DNA of 64,000 nucleotides. It comes from Aminobacter ciceronei (GTDB taxonomy: Bacteria; Pseudomonadota; Alphaproteobacteria; Rhizobiales; Rhizobiaceae). Below the pieces are notes generated by a model. The model was not told where the DNA came from, made no database searches, and saw nothing but the letters and a program-made list of their open reading frames with translations. Below, in pieces: positions 46,899-54,623 of the stretch. Both the position numbers and the translations under genes were made by a program. Location: positions 124,001 to 188,000 of the forward strand of contig NZ_JACJHY010000008.1 in the NCBI RefSeq assembly GCF_014138625.1. The letters are read 5' to 3'. The stretch's first letter is position 1, and each line of letters begins with the position of its first letter.

Positions 46899-46919
46899 CT
46901 TGTGAATCAAATTCACAAG
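46899..46919. promoter_or_regulatory. LysR-type operator candidate
   Basis: CTTGTGAAT (46899-46907), CAA, ATTCACAAG (46911-46919) is a perfect 9-bp dyad that contains a T-N11-A core, the usual LysR recognition pattern. It lies in the lysR-MFS divergent region, closer to lysR. Confidence 0.65.
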
Positions 46920-47025
46920 CATTCGTCCATCATCGCGCATTATTGCGCAAGTACCCTTGCCCCATATGCAGCCACGGATCAACCGCGGCGCAGGCCGCCC
47001 ATTCAACTCGGGAACGGTGCACGAC

Positions 47026-48207
47026 ATGCCCCTAGCCATCTTCGCGCTCACCATCGCCGCCTATGCGATCGGCACGACCGAATTCGTCATCGTCGGGCTG
47101 TTGCCTACGGTGGCCCAGGATCTTCACATCACTCTGCCGCTCGCCGGCCTGATCGTCAGCGTCTACGCGCTGGGCGTCACTTTCGGCGCGCCAGTGCTGA
47201 CGGCGCTTACCGGCCGGATCGAACGCAAGCCCCTGCTGCTCGGGCTGATGGCGCTGTTCGTCGTCGGCAACACGGCAGCGGCGCTGAGCCCCAGCTACGA
47301 GCTGTTGCTTGTCGCGCGCGTGCTGTCGGCCTTTGCCCATGGCGTGTTCTTCTCGGTGGGCGCCACCATTGCCGCCGATCTGGTGCCGGAAAACCGCCGC
47401 GCCTCGGCGATCGCCATGATGTTCATGGGCCTGACGGTGGCGATCGTCACCGGTGTGCCGCTCGGCACTTTCATCGGCCAGACCTTCGGCTGGCGCGCCA
47501 CCTTCTGGGGCGTCTCGCTGCTCGGCGTCATCGCCTTCGTCTCCATCGCTGCCCTGCTGCCCTCGACCCTCAACAAGGCCGCACCGTCCAGCCTGCTCGA
47601 CCAGGTCCGCGTGCTCGGTTCCGGCCGGCTGCTGCTGGTGTTTGCGATGACCGCGCTCGGTTATGGCGGCACCTTCGTCACCTTCACCTATCTCGCCTCG
47701 ATCCTCGAACAGATCACCGGCTTCCAGGCTTCGAGCGTCAGCCTGATCCTGGTGCTCTACGGTCTCGCCATCGCCATCGGCAACATTGCCGGTGGACGCA
47801 TCGCCGACCGCAACCCGGTCAAGGCGCTGACGGTGCTGTTTGCATTGCAGGCTATGGTGCTGGTGCTGTTTTCCTTCACCGCGCTTTCGCCCGTGTGGAC
47901 GCTGGCAACGCTGGCAGCACTCGGCTTCCTGTCTTTTGCCAATGTGCCGGGCCTGCAGCTCTACGTCGTGCAACTGGCCAAGGAGCATCGCCCGGGCGCC
48001 GTCGACGTCGCCTCGGCGCTCAACATCGCCTCTTTCAATCTCGGCATCGCACTGGGCGCCTGGATCGGCGGCTTGGTTGTCGCCTCGCCGCTCGGCCTTG
48101 GCGCCACGCCATGGGTGGGTGCTGTGCTGGTGGCCGGTGCCTTCGTGCTGACGGTATGGAGTGGCGTGCTCGACCGGCGCCAGGAACCGCTGTGCCAACC
48201 GGCTTAA
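47026..48207 (+). CDS. MFS efflux transporter (AraJ/YdhP type)
   Basis: This 393-residue protein has 12 predicted membrane helices. Near the start is IAAYAIGTTEFVIVGLLPTVAQDL (typical DHA1 family YdhP/AraJ), later LARVLSAFAHGVFFSVGATIAADL and a second-half GGRIADRNPVKAL. It should export sugars or drugs in exchange for protons; substrate unknown. ATG 47026 has the best fit to homologous N-termini, though in-frame ATGs occur upstream. It is divergent from a LysR gene. Confidence 0.87.
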   Translation: MPLAIFALTIAAYAIGTTEFVIVGLLPTVAQDLHITLPLAGLIVSVYALGVTFGAPVLTALTGRIERKPLLLGLMALFVVGNTAAALSPSYELLLVARVLSAFAHGVFFSVGATIAADLVPENRRASAIAMMFMGLTVAIVTGVPLGTFIGQTFGWRATFWGVSLLGVIAFVSIAALLPSTLNKAAPSSLLDQVRVLGSGRLLLVFAMTALGYGGTFVTFTYLASILEQITGFQASSVSLILVLYGLAIAIGNIAGGRIADRNPVKALTVLFALQAMVLVLFSFTALSPVWTLATLAALGFLSFANVPGLQLYVVQLAKEHRPGAVDVASALNIASFNLGIALGAWIGGLVVASPLGLGATPWVGAVLVAGAFVLTVWSGVLDRRQEPLCQPA

Positions 48208-48301
48208 GTTGATTGACCGGTTTCAGTGCCGACCTACCTAAGGGGCGGAGCCATCCGTCCGAATTTCCCACCGCCCCCAATTTCCTCTCAAGGAGAACAT
48301 C

Positions 48302-49135
48302 ATGAAATTCGTTACCGCCAATGGCGCGACAATCCCTGCCCTGGGCTTCGGCACCTTCCGCATGCCCGGCGCAGAAGTCCTCGAAGTGGTGCCTGAAGCG
48401 ATCCGCAAGGGCTTTCGCCACATCGACACCGCCCAGATCTATGGCAACGAGGCCGAAGTCGGCCAGGCTATCGCCGCCTCGGGCGTGGCACGTTCGGACA
48501 TCTTCCTGACCACCAAGGTCTGGGTCGACAAGTACCAGCGCGATGCCTTCGTCAGATCGGTCGACGACAGCCTGAAGAAGCTCCGCACCGACAATGTCGA
48601 CCTGCTGCTGCTGCATTGGCCGAACGACGCGGTGCCGCTGGCCGAGCAGATCGGCGTGCTGAACGAGGTGAAAAAGGCCGGCAAGGTACGCCATATCGGC
48701 GTCAGCAACTTCAACACCACACTGATGGCCGAGGCAGTGAAGCTGAGTGACGCCAAGCTGGTGACCAACCAGGTCGAATACCATCCCTATCTCGACCAGA
48801 CGGCGGTGCTCGACGCAGCGCGCCAGGCCGGCATGTCGGTCACAGCCTACTACGCCATGGCCGATGGCAAGGTGATCTCCGATCCCGTGCTGAAACAGAT
48901 CGGCGCCGGCCACGGCAAGACGGCGGCACAGGTGGTGTTGCGCTGGCTGGTGCGGCAGGACGGCGTCGTCACGCTGACCAAGACGTCGACGCTATCGCGC
49001 CTGCCCGAGAATTTCGCCATCTTCGATTTCGACCTGTCGGCGGACGAGATGGCGGCGATCCATGCCCTGGCCACGCCGGGCGGACGCATCGTCAGCCCCG
49101 GCGGGCTGGCACCGGAGTGGGACAAGGCGGCCTGA
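48302..49135 (+). CDS. Aldo/keto reductase (DkgB-like)
   Basis: This 277-residue NADPH-dependent reductase is a TIM-barrel AKR. The catalytic tetrad is visible: Asp42 and Tyr47 (HIDTAQIYGNE), Lys72 (FLTTKVW) and the HWP histidine near 105. It resembles 2,5-diketo-D-gluconate reductase B. The C-terminal cofactor region has TKTSTLSRLPEN. It stands alone after the MFS gene. AAGGAG precedes ATG. Confidence 0.9.
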   Translation: MKFVTANGATIPALGFGTFRMPGAEVLEVVPEAIRKGFRHIDTAQIYGNEAEVGQAIAASGVARSDIFLTTKVWVDKYQRDAFVRSVDDSLKKLRTDNVDLLLLHWPNDAVPLAEQIGVLNEVKKAGKVRHIGVSNFNTTLMAEAVKLSDAKLVTNQVEYHPYLDQTAVLDAARQAGMSVTAYYAMADGKVISDPVLKQIGAGHGKTAAQVVLRWLVRQDGVVTLTKTSTLSRLPENFAIFDFDLSADEMAAIHALATPGGRIVSPGGLAPEWDKAA

Positions 49136-49375
49136 CTTGGGCCGCCTGACTTGGGGGCCGCCTGACCGAGCCTCCGGCGCGCCCTCATTGACGGCGCGCG
49201 TTGTTCTTCCTATCTGAGGGCGGTCAAGGGCGGGGAGCCCCTGCCGCCCGCAGCCGCAAGGCCCCGGTGAAGCTCCTCTTTGAAATTTCGTTTCCCTGTC
49301 GATGCGACGGCCGAAGCGGCAATGCGGGCTCCCGACTTTCACCACGCCGTTCGCGCATCGCGAAGGAGCGAAACC

Positions 49376-49816
49376 ATGACCACAGGTCACGACTATAAAA
49401 CCAATGCCCGCAGGCTGCGCGACGCGCTGGCCGGTGAGGGCATCGCCATCAGCCACGCCAAGGCGCTTGAACTCGTCGCCCGCCAGGAAGGCGTGCGCGA
49501 CTGGAACACGCTGGCCGCGCGTCCCACCGACACCAAGTCCGAACAGGTCACCGGTGGCGTCCCCTTCGCCGTCGGCGAGACGGTGTCGGGCACCTTTAAC
49601 GGCAATCCCGCCAAGGGCCGCGTCATCGGCCTCGAGGAGACGATCAAGCCGGATCTCTGGCGCGTCACCGTCGCTTTCAACCCGCCGGTGGACGTGTCGA
49701 CGTCGAAGCTGTTTTCATCGGAGCGACGCCGCATCCAGATGGTTGTCGGCTCCGACGGCCGTTCGCGGCGACTGACCGGCACCGAAACCGGTGTGATGGC
49801 GCTCAGCCGCGCCTGA
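49376..49816 (+). CDS. Glyoxalase-superfamily-like small protein
   Basis: This 146-residue protein has an N-terminal helical segment KTNARRLRDALAGEGIAISHAKALELVARQEGVRDWNTLAA, seen in the glyoxalase-related PF20066-type domain, then a beta-rich C-terminal part. No metal-binding glyoxalase motif is clear, so enzymatic activity is doubtful. AAGGAG lies 8 bases before ATG 49376. A terminator follows. Confidence 0.72.
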   Translation: MTTGHDYKTNARRLRDALAGEGIAISHAKALELVARQEGVRDWNTLAARPTDTKSEQVTGGVPFAVGETVSGTFNGNPAKGRVIGLEETIKPDLWRVTVAFNPPVDVSTSKLFSSERRRIQMVVGSDGRSRRLTGTETGVMALSRA

Positions 49817-49841
49817 TCCCCAATACCCTCTCCGCATCCAG

Positions 49842-49877
49842 CGGCCGTGGATCGTAGACGCGATCCGCGGCCGTTTT
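49842..49877 (+). terminator. Intrinsic terminator
   Basis: CGGCCGTGGATCG (49842-49854) pairs with CGATCCGCGGCCG (49861-49873) with one wobble, then TTTT. It lies 26 bp beyond the small glyoxalase-like gene. Confidence 0.8.
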
Positions 49878-50256
49878 CGTTTGCGCCGGAGTGTCGACTC
49901 CCGACGCTGCGTCACCTGCCAACAACCATCTGGACAAATTTAAATGCAAATGCAAATATATTGCTGAGGAGGACGGAGGAGGCTTTTAGGCGGGATCGGG
50001 ATTGCGCGGCTCGTTCATCGGCACCGATGGCGGGTACGGAAGACTTGCCAAGGCCCCTGTACGCAAGAAACGGAACACATCTCGCCACATTAGACGGAAG
50101 AGCGGGGCGACAGGCCGCGACAATCGCGCCTGTGCCGGTGACGGACAGAAGTCGTCGCTCGCCATATGCCCATGCATACTTAAAGGCTTGAAACAGTGAC
50201 ATGCGACCGGCAACCGCGTTGCCTGCCGCGCCAAGCGATCAAAGGGAGGAAGACAA
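49878..50256. other. AT-rich intergenic region upstream of the binding-protein gene
   Basis: The 379-bp gap has a low-GC island near 49936-49960 with tandem AAATGC units (AAATGCAAATGCAAAT at 49942-49957), then a purine-rich GAGGAGGACGGAGGAGG run (49966-49982). A 59-codon minus-strand frame (49986-50165) has no ribosome binding site and is not called. Promoter activity for the binding-protein gene downstream is likely, but no clear -35/-10 was found. Confidence 0.45.
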
Positions 50257-51051
50257 TTGGCATTCTCTAGACTAGCGGCCGGCATGGCCATGGCACTTGC
50301 ACTTGCGCTGTCGGCCCCGGCCGGCGCCCAGGAAAAGCTCGTCGTCGGCGCCTACCCGGCCAATCCGCCATGGGAGTTCAAGACCGAAAGCGGCAGCTTC
50401 GAAGGCTTCGAGATCGACGTCGCAACCGAAGTCGCCAAGCGCCTCGGGCGTCCGGTCGAAATCCAGGACATGGGCTTTCAGGCGCTGTTCGCCGCCTCCA
50501 GCTCGGGCCGCATCGACTTTGCCGTGTCGTCGATCTCGGTCAACAACGAGCGCCTGCAGAACCAGTCCTTCACCCAGCCCTATTATGATGGCGACGGCAC
50601 GGTTATCGGCCGCGAAGCGTCCGACATCGCCGGCCTCGACGGGCTGAAGGGCAAGGTCATCGGCGTCGTCGCCGGTACGACGGGCGAAGCCTGGGCCAAG
50701 GAAAACACCGAGAAGCTCGGCCTCGCCGAAGTGCGCAGCTACAACGCCCAGCAGGACCTTCTGCTCGATATCCAGGCGCAACGCGTCGATGGCGGTGCGG
50801 GCGAGCTGGCCGGCTTCCAATATGCCATGACCAAGACGCCAGGCTTCAAGGTGCTGGTGCGCATTCCGACCGGCGAGCGCTTCGCCATGATGGCGCGCAA
50901 GGACCACCCTGATATCGTTGCCGCCAACGACGCCGTCTCGGCGATGAAGGCCGACGGCACGATGGCCGCGATTCACAAGAAGTGGTTCGGCGTCGAACCG
51001 GACGCAGGCACCAGCACGACAACCTCGATGCCGCTGCCCAAGGCCGAGTGA
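50257..51051 (+). CDS. Amino-acid-type ABC transporter substrate-binding protein
   Basis: This 264-residue periplasmic protein has a signal peptide (MAFSRLAAGMAMALALALSA, cleavage near AGAQ at 25) and a SBP_bac_3 fold: LVVGAYPANPPWEFKTESG, FEGFEIDVATEVAKRLG and the binding region SGRIDFAVSSISVNNERL. It resembles cystine/glutamine/histidine-type binding proteins. The start is TTG 50257 with GGAGGA seven bases upstream. It heads a set with a HisM-like permease and a PLP enzyme; an ATPase gene is missing nearby. Confidence 0.87.
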   Translation: MAFSRLAAGMAMALALALSAPAGAQEKLVVGAYPANPPWEFKTESGSFEGFEIDVATEVAKRLGRPVEIQDMGFQALFAASSSGRIDFAVSSISVNNERLQNQSFTQPYYDGDGTVIGREASDIAGLDGLKGKVIGVVAGTTGEAWAKENTEKLGLAEVRSYNAQQDLLLDIQAQRVDGGAGELAGFQYAMTKTPGFKVLVRIPTGERFAMMARKDHPDIVAANDAVSAMKADGTMAAIHKKWFGVEPDAGTSTTTSMPLPKAE

Positions 51052-51130
51052 GCCAACGGCTCGACCTGCAAACCGTTGAAACGACGCTGCGGCCACCCGG
51101 GGCCGCGGCGTCCTGCGCCCGGACCTCGCC

Positions 51131-51808
51131 ATGGATCTGATCACCACCTTCTTCAACTGGGACATACTGGTCCGCAGTTTTCCGATGCTCATGCGCGGTA
51201 TCGGCAACACCATCCTTCTCGGCATCGCCAGCATCATCTTTGGCGGCGCAGCCGGGCTGCTCGTCTGCCTGATGCGGCTCTACGGGCCGAAGCCGGTGCG
51301 CTACCTCGCCATCGCCTATGTCGATTTCCTCAGGGCGATGCCGATCCTGGTGCTGCTGATCCTGATCTATTACGCACTGCCCTTCGTTGGCATCCGCTTC
51401 TCCTCCTTCACCGCAGCGACGCTGGCGCTATCGCTGGTGCTTTCGGCCTTCACCGCCGAGGTCTGCCGCGCCGGCATCGAAAATGTGCCCAAAGGACAGT
51501 TCGAGGCCGCTTCGGCGCTGGGCATCGGCTTCTGGACGACGATGCGCACGGTGATCCTGCCGCAGGCGCTGCGTGTCATCATCCCGCCGCTGACCAGCAA
51601 TTGCGTCTCGATCTTCAAGGACACGGCACTTGCCTCGGTCGTCGCCATGCCCGACCTGTTGAAGCAGGCAACCGACGCCCAGGCGCTGATGGCGAACCCG
51701 ACACCGCTGATCGGAGCTGCTGCGCTCTATCTCGTCTTCCTGCTGCCGCTGGTCAGGCTGGTGAGCTTTCTCGAAGAACGCGGCAAGCGCCAGATGACGG
51801 CGCGCTGA
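51131..51808 (+). CDS. Amino-acid ABC transporter permease (HisM/GlnP type)
   Basis: This 225-residue inner-membrane protein has five to six helices and the HisMQ EAA loop (EVCRAGIENVPKGQFEAASALGIG followed by ILPQALRVIIPP). It follows the binding protein by 79 bp. Most importers of this type need a dedicated ATPase gene next to them; none is found here, so it must borrow one from elsewhere. Confidence 0.9.
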   Translation: MDLITTFFNWDILVRSFPMLMRGIGNTILLGIASIIFGGAAGLLVCLMRLYGPKPVRYLAIAYVDFLRAMPILVLLILIYYALPFVGIRFSSFTAATLALSLVLSAFTAEVCRAGIENVPKGQFEAASALGIGFWTTMRTVILPQALRVIIPPLTSNCVSIFKDTALASVVAMPDLLKQATDAQALMANPTPLIGAAALYLVFLLPLVRLVSFLEERGKRQMTAR

Positions 51809-51838
51809 GCCCGCGACAGCAACACGGAATTCCGCACG

Positions 51839-52969
51839 ATGACGACGCCAGACGGCTCCGCCTACTTCCTCTACCACTCGATCGGCATGTATCCCGGCAA
51901 GGCCGAAGCCATGGCGGCGGGGCTGTCCGAATTCGCCGCGAGCTGGGGCGCCTTCGACGACGGCCAGTGGATGCGGGCGCTCGGCAAGCGCCAGCGCTTC
52001 ATCGACCTCTGGAGCGATCTGATCGGAGCGCCGAAGGGCACGCTGACCTCGGCCGAGAACGTCACCACCGCGCTCTACAGCCTGATCGGCGCGCTTCCAG
52101 GCCATCATCTTGCCGGACGCCGCGTGCTGGTGACGGCAGATTGCTTCCCGAGCCTGCACTTCCTTCTCGCCGGGCTTGCGCCACGCTTCGGTTTCACGCT
52201 CGACACCGTGCCCATGCGCGACGGTGAAAGATGGGTACAGGACGACGACGTCATCGCGTCATGGGGCGAAGATGTCGGCCTGGCACTGCTGACGCAGGTG
52301 ACCTCGACGTCCTCGCACCGCTGCGACCTCGACCGGTTGGCGGCCCATGGCCGCGCGATGGGCAGCCTCGTCGGCGTCGACATCACCCAGGGCGTCGGTC
52401 TGATCCCGTTCAAGGTCGACGCACCGGCGGTCGATTTCACCCTGTCGACGAGCCTCAAATGGCTCTGCGGCACGCCAGGCGCCGGCATCATCCATGTCGC
52501 AGAGCCCTTGCTCAGGGAATGCCGGCCCGAACTGCGCGGCTGGTTCAGCCAGGACAACATCTTCTCCTGGGATCTCGACGCCTTCGCCTATGCGCCGGAT
52601 GCCCGTCGCTTCGACCACGGTACGCCGTCGGCACTGGCCTGCATCGGCTCGGTGCCGGCGCTGGAATGGCACGCGGCGCAGGACAAGACAGCACTGCTCG
52701 CGCACAACCGCAAGCTCGGCGCCGCGATCATCGCCAAGGCCGACGAGATGGGCCTGACGCTTGCCAGCCCGCGCGACGAAACGCGGCGCGGCGGCAGCAT
52801 CATGCTGCGCCTGCCCGAGCAAACCGACACGGCGACGATCGTCAACGGCCTGCGCGAACATGGTGTTTTCACCGATTGCCGTGGCCGCATCCTGCGCCTG
52901 TCGCCCGGCACCGTCACGACGGAAGCTGGTATCGCGCGGCTGTTCGCCGGGCTGGACGCGCTGTTGTAG
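51839..52969 (+). CDS. PLP-dependent class V aminotransferase-like protein
   Basis: This 376-residue fold-type I enzyme has SLKWLCGTPGAGII, whose lysine should hold PLP, and VGVDITQGVGLIPFKV with the Asp that binds the pyridine nitrogen. FDHGTPSALA is the class V substrate loop. It resembles kynureninase or SufS-like/isopenicillin-epimerase proteins in layout. It lies 30 bp after the permease, so it probably processes the imported compound. Substrate is unknown. Confidence 0.8.
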   Translation: MTTPDGSAYFLYHSIGMYPGKAEAMAAGLSEFAASWGAFDDGQWMRALGKRQRFIDLWSDLIGAPKGTLTSAENVTTALYSLIGALPGHHLAGRRVLVTADCFPSLHFLLAGLAPRFGFTLDTVPMRDGERWVQDDDVIASWGEDVGLALLTQVTSTSSHRCDLDRLAAHGRAMGSLVGVDITQGVGLIPFKVDAPAVDFTLSTSLKWLCGTPGAGIIHVAEPLLRECRPELRGWFSQDNIFSWDLDAFAYAPDARRFDHGTPSALACIGSVPALEWHAAQDKTALLAHNRKLGAAIIAKADEMGLTLASPRDETRRGGSIMLRLPEQTDTATIVNGLREHGVFTDCRGRILRLSPGTVTTEAGIARLFAGLDALL

Positions 52970-53034
52970 TCGGCCGACGCACTGGACGGGAGCCGGCCGG
53001 CTTGCTTTGATGCCCGCTTGGGCGGAGGCAAGCG

Positions 53035-53391
53035 ATGGACCAGCACCCCAAGAAGCACCACGCCGGATGGCATCTGACCTCGCTTGCACGTGGCATGCGC
53101 GATGCGTTCGCCGATCCGCAGGTCCGCACCCTGCTGGTCGTCACCTCGACACTCGTCGCCGTTGCGTCCGTCGTCTACGTCTGGATCGAAGGCTGGAGCT
53201 ATCTGGACGCGATCTACTTCTCGGTCATGACGCTGGCTACCGTCGGTTATGGCGATCTTGCGCCGCACACGGCACTCGGCAAGCTCTTCACCATCTTCTT
53301 CGCTCTGGTCGGCATCGGCCTGTTTGTCGTGCTGTGCTCATCCGTCGCCAAGCAGATCATCTTTCGCGTCACGGACGACGAAAACGAATAG
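53035..53391 (+). CDS. Two-helix potassium channel
   Basis: This 118-residue protein has two transmembrane helices (about 32-53 and 82-104) flanking a pore loop with the K+ selectivity filter TVGYGD (about 69-74). It has no RCK or cyclic-nucleotide domain, so it is a minimal Ion_trans_2 channel that would work as a tetramer. The C-terminus ends in an acidic DDENE. It is convergent with a CLC-type gene (12 bp gap). Confidence 0.9.
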   Translation: MDQHPKKHHAGWHLTSLARGMRDAFADPQVRTLLVVTSTLVAVASVVYVWIEGWSYLDAIYFSVMTLATVGYGDLAPHTALGKLFTIFFALVGIGLFVVLCSSVAKQIIFRVTDDENE

Positions 53392-53403
53392 AACGCGACA
53401 GCG

Positions 53404-54591
53404 TCAGTGAGCCACCGGTTTCGGCGCCAGCATGCCGCCGGCATAGCCGAACAGCGCGCCGACGCAGAGCGGCCCGAACAGCGCCGGGTCGACGATGAAC
53501 AGCATGATCAGCACCGCCGCGATCGGTCGGCCGAGGCCCGCCGCGGTGGCGGCTCCCATGCCCGCCGCGATCGCCACCGACACCTCCATGCCGGGTATCA
53601 CGGCAAGCGCTGCCGCCCCTGCGGCGGCACCGGCGAAAATGAGCGGGAACATTGCCCCGCCGAGCCAGCCGGTCGACAGGCAGATGCTCAGTGCCAGCAC
53701 CTTGAGCACACCAAGTAGGAGCAACACCGCCATGCCGACGCCGCCCGCCCAGGCCAGCATCGGCTCGATTTCATGGTGTCCTGAAAACCTGAGGATCGGG
53801 AACGCCATGGCGAGCAGGCCGAACATGGCTCCGCCGATGACCGGCTGCCAGAAGGGCCAGGGCGCGCGGATCTCGACCGCGCGCTTGAGCATCGGATGCA
53901 GGAACAGGAAGGCCATGCCGACGGCGGCGCCGAGGATCGCCGGAACGATTGCCATCAACAGGTCGGTACCGTCGCCTGCAGGCGCATAGGCCGGCAGCGC
54001 GAGGCGGTGCAGACCGCCGTCGAACAGCAGACGGCCGGCAAGCAGGAAGCCGAGCAGGCCGCAAAGGGCGGCGAGCAGGAGCAGGGCGCGCGGTGCCTGT
54101 GGCTTGTCGTCGGCGTAGGCAGCTCCGCCAAGAGGCGAGCCGAACAGGCCAGAGAGCGCGCCGGAGACACCTGCCTCGCCGATCACACGCTGGTCGGCAT
54201 GGCTGCGGCCAAGCACGATGGCAATTGCCGCGGTCATTTCGGCAACCACGGCCAGCAGCCCGGCCTCCGGCCCGATGGCGCCACCGAAGCCGACCGCGAC
54301 GATTGCCGCAAGCGCGATGAACAGTGCCTTGCGCCTGTGCAGATGGACCGGATCCTGCGCTTCGGCGATCTGCTGGTCGAGGTCGGGGCTGGGGCCGTGC
54401 AGCCGGGTCAGGCCGATCAGCGCACCGCCGGCGACAGTCACCAGCGGAATGTACCAGATGGCATCGCTGATCGACCAGACCGCATGGCTGACCTGCTGCA
54501 TCAGCCACAGCGTCAGCGCCGCTGATATGCCGGCGAGCAGGCCGACACCGGCGGCCAGCAGCACCAACCTGATCACCTGCCGATTGCTCAT
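53404..54591 (-). CDS. CLC-family chloride channel-like protein
   Basis: This 395-residue membrane protein has about ten hydrophobic helices and CLC motifs in altered form: FGGAIGPEAGLLA replaces the usual G(K/R)EGP, and GWLGGAMFPLIFAG corresponds to the GxFxP loop. The usual GSGIP near the N-terminus is not seen. The gating glutamate of G(K/R)EGP is therefore replaced, which suggests a channel or divergent carrier rather than a standard Cl/H antiporter. GGAGAGG precedes ATG 54591. It lies in the same orientation as, and just after, a PLD-family gene. Confidence 0.82.
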   Translation of the reverse strand: MSNRQVIRLVLLAAGVGLLAGISAALTLWLMQQVSHAVWSISDAIWYIPLVTVAGGALIGLTRLHGPSPDLDQQIAEAQDPVHLHRRKALFIALAAIVAVGFGGAIGPEAGLLAVVAEMTAAIAIVLGRSHADQRVIGEAGVSGALSGLFGSPLGGAAYADDKPQAPRALLLLAALCGLLGFLLAGRLLFDGGLHRLALPAYAPAGDGTDLLMAIVPAILGAAVGMAFLFLHPMLKRAVEIRAPWPFWQPVIGGAMFGLLAMAFPILRFSGHHEIEPMLAWAGGVGMAVLLLLGVLKVLALSICLSTGWLGGAMFPLIFAGAAAGAAALAVIPGMEVSVAIAAGMGAATAAGLGRPIAAVLIMLFIVDPALFGPLCVGALFGYAGGMLAPKPVAH

Positions 54592-54623
54592 GCCTGGCCC
54601 CTCTCCGTCATATGCGGTCCTTG

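Noticed and set aside
46902-48212. A plus-strand frame overlapping the MFS gene in another phase
   Set aside because: The MFS frame has twelve hydrophobic helices and family motifs; the other frame is Arg/His-rich without any domain.
49986-50165. A 59-codon minus-strand frame in the gap before the binding-protein gene
   Set aside because: There is no ribosome binding site and no recognised motif. It could be real, but the sequence alone does not support it.
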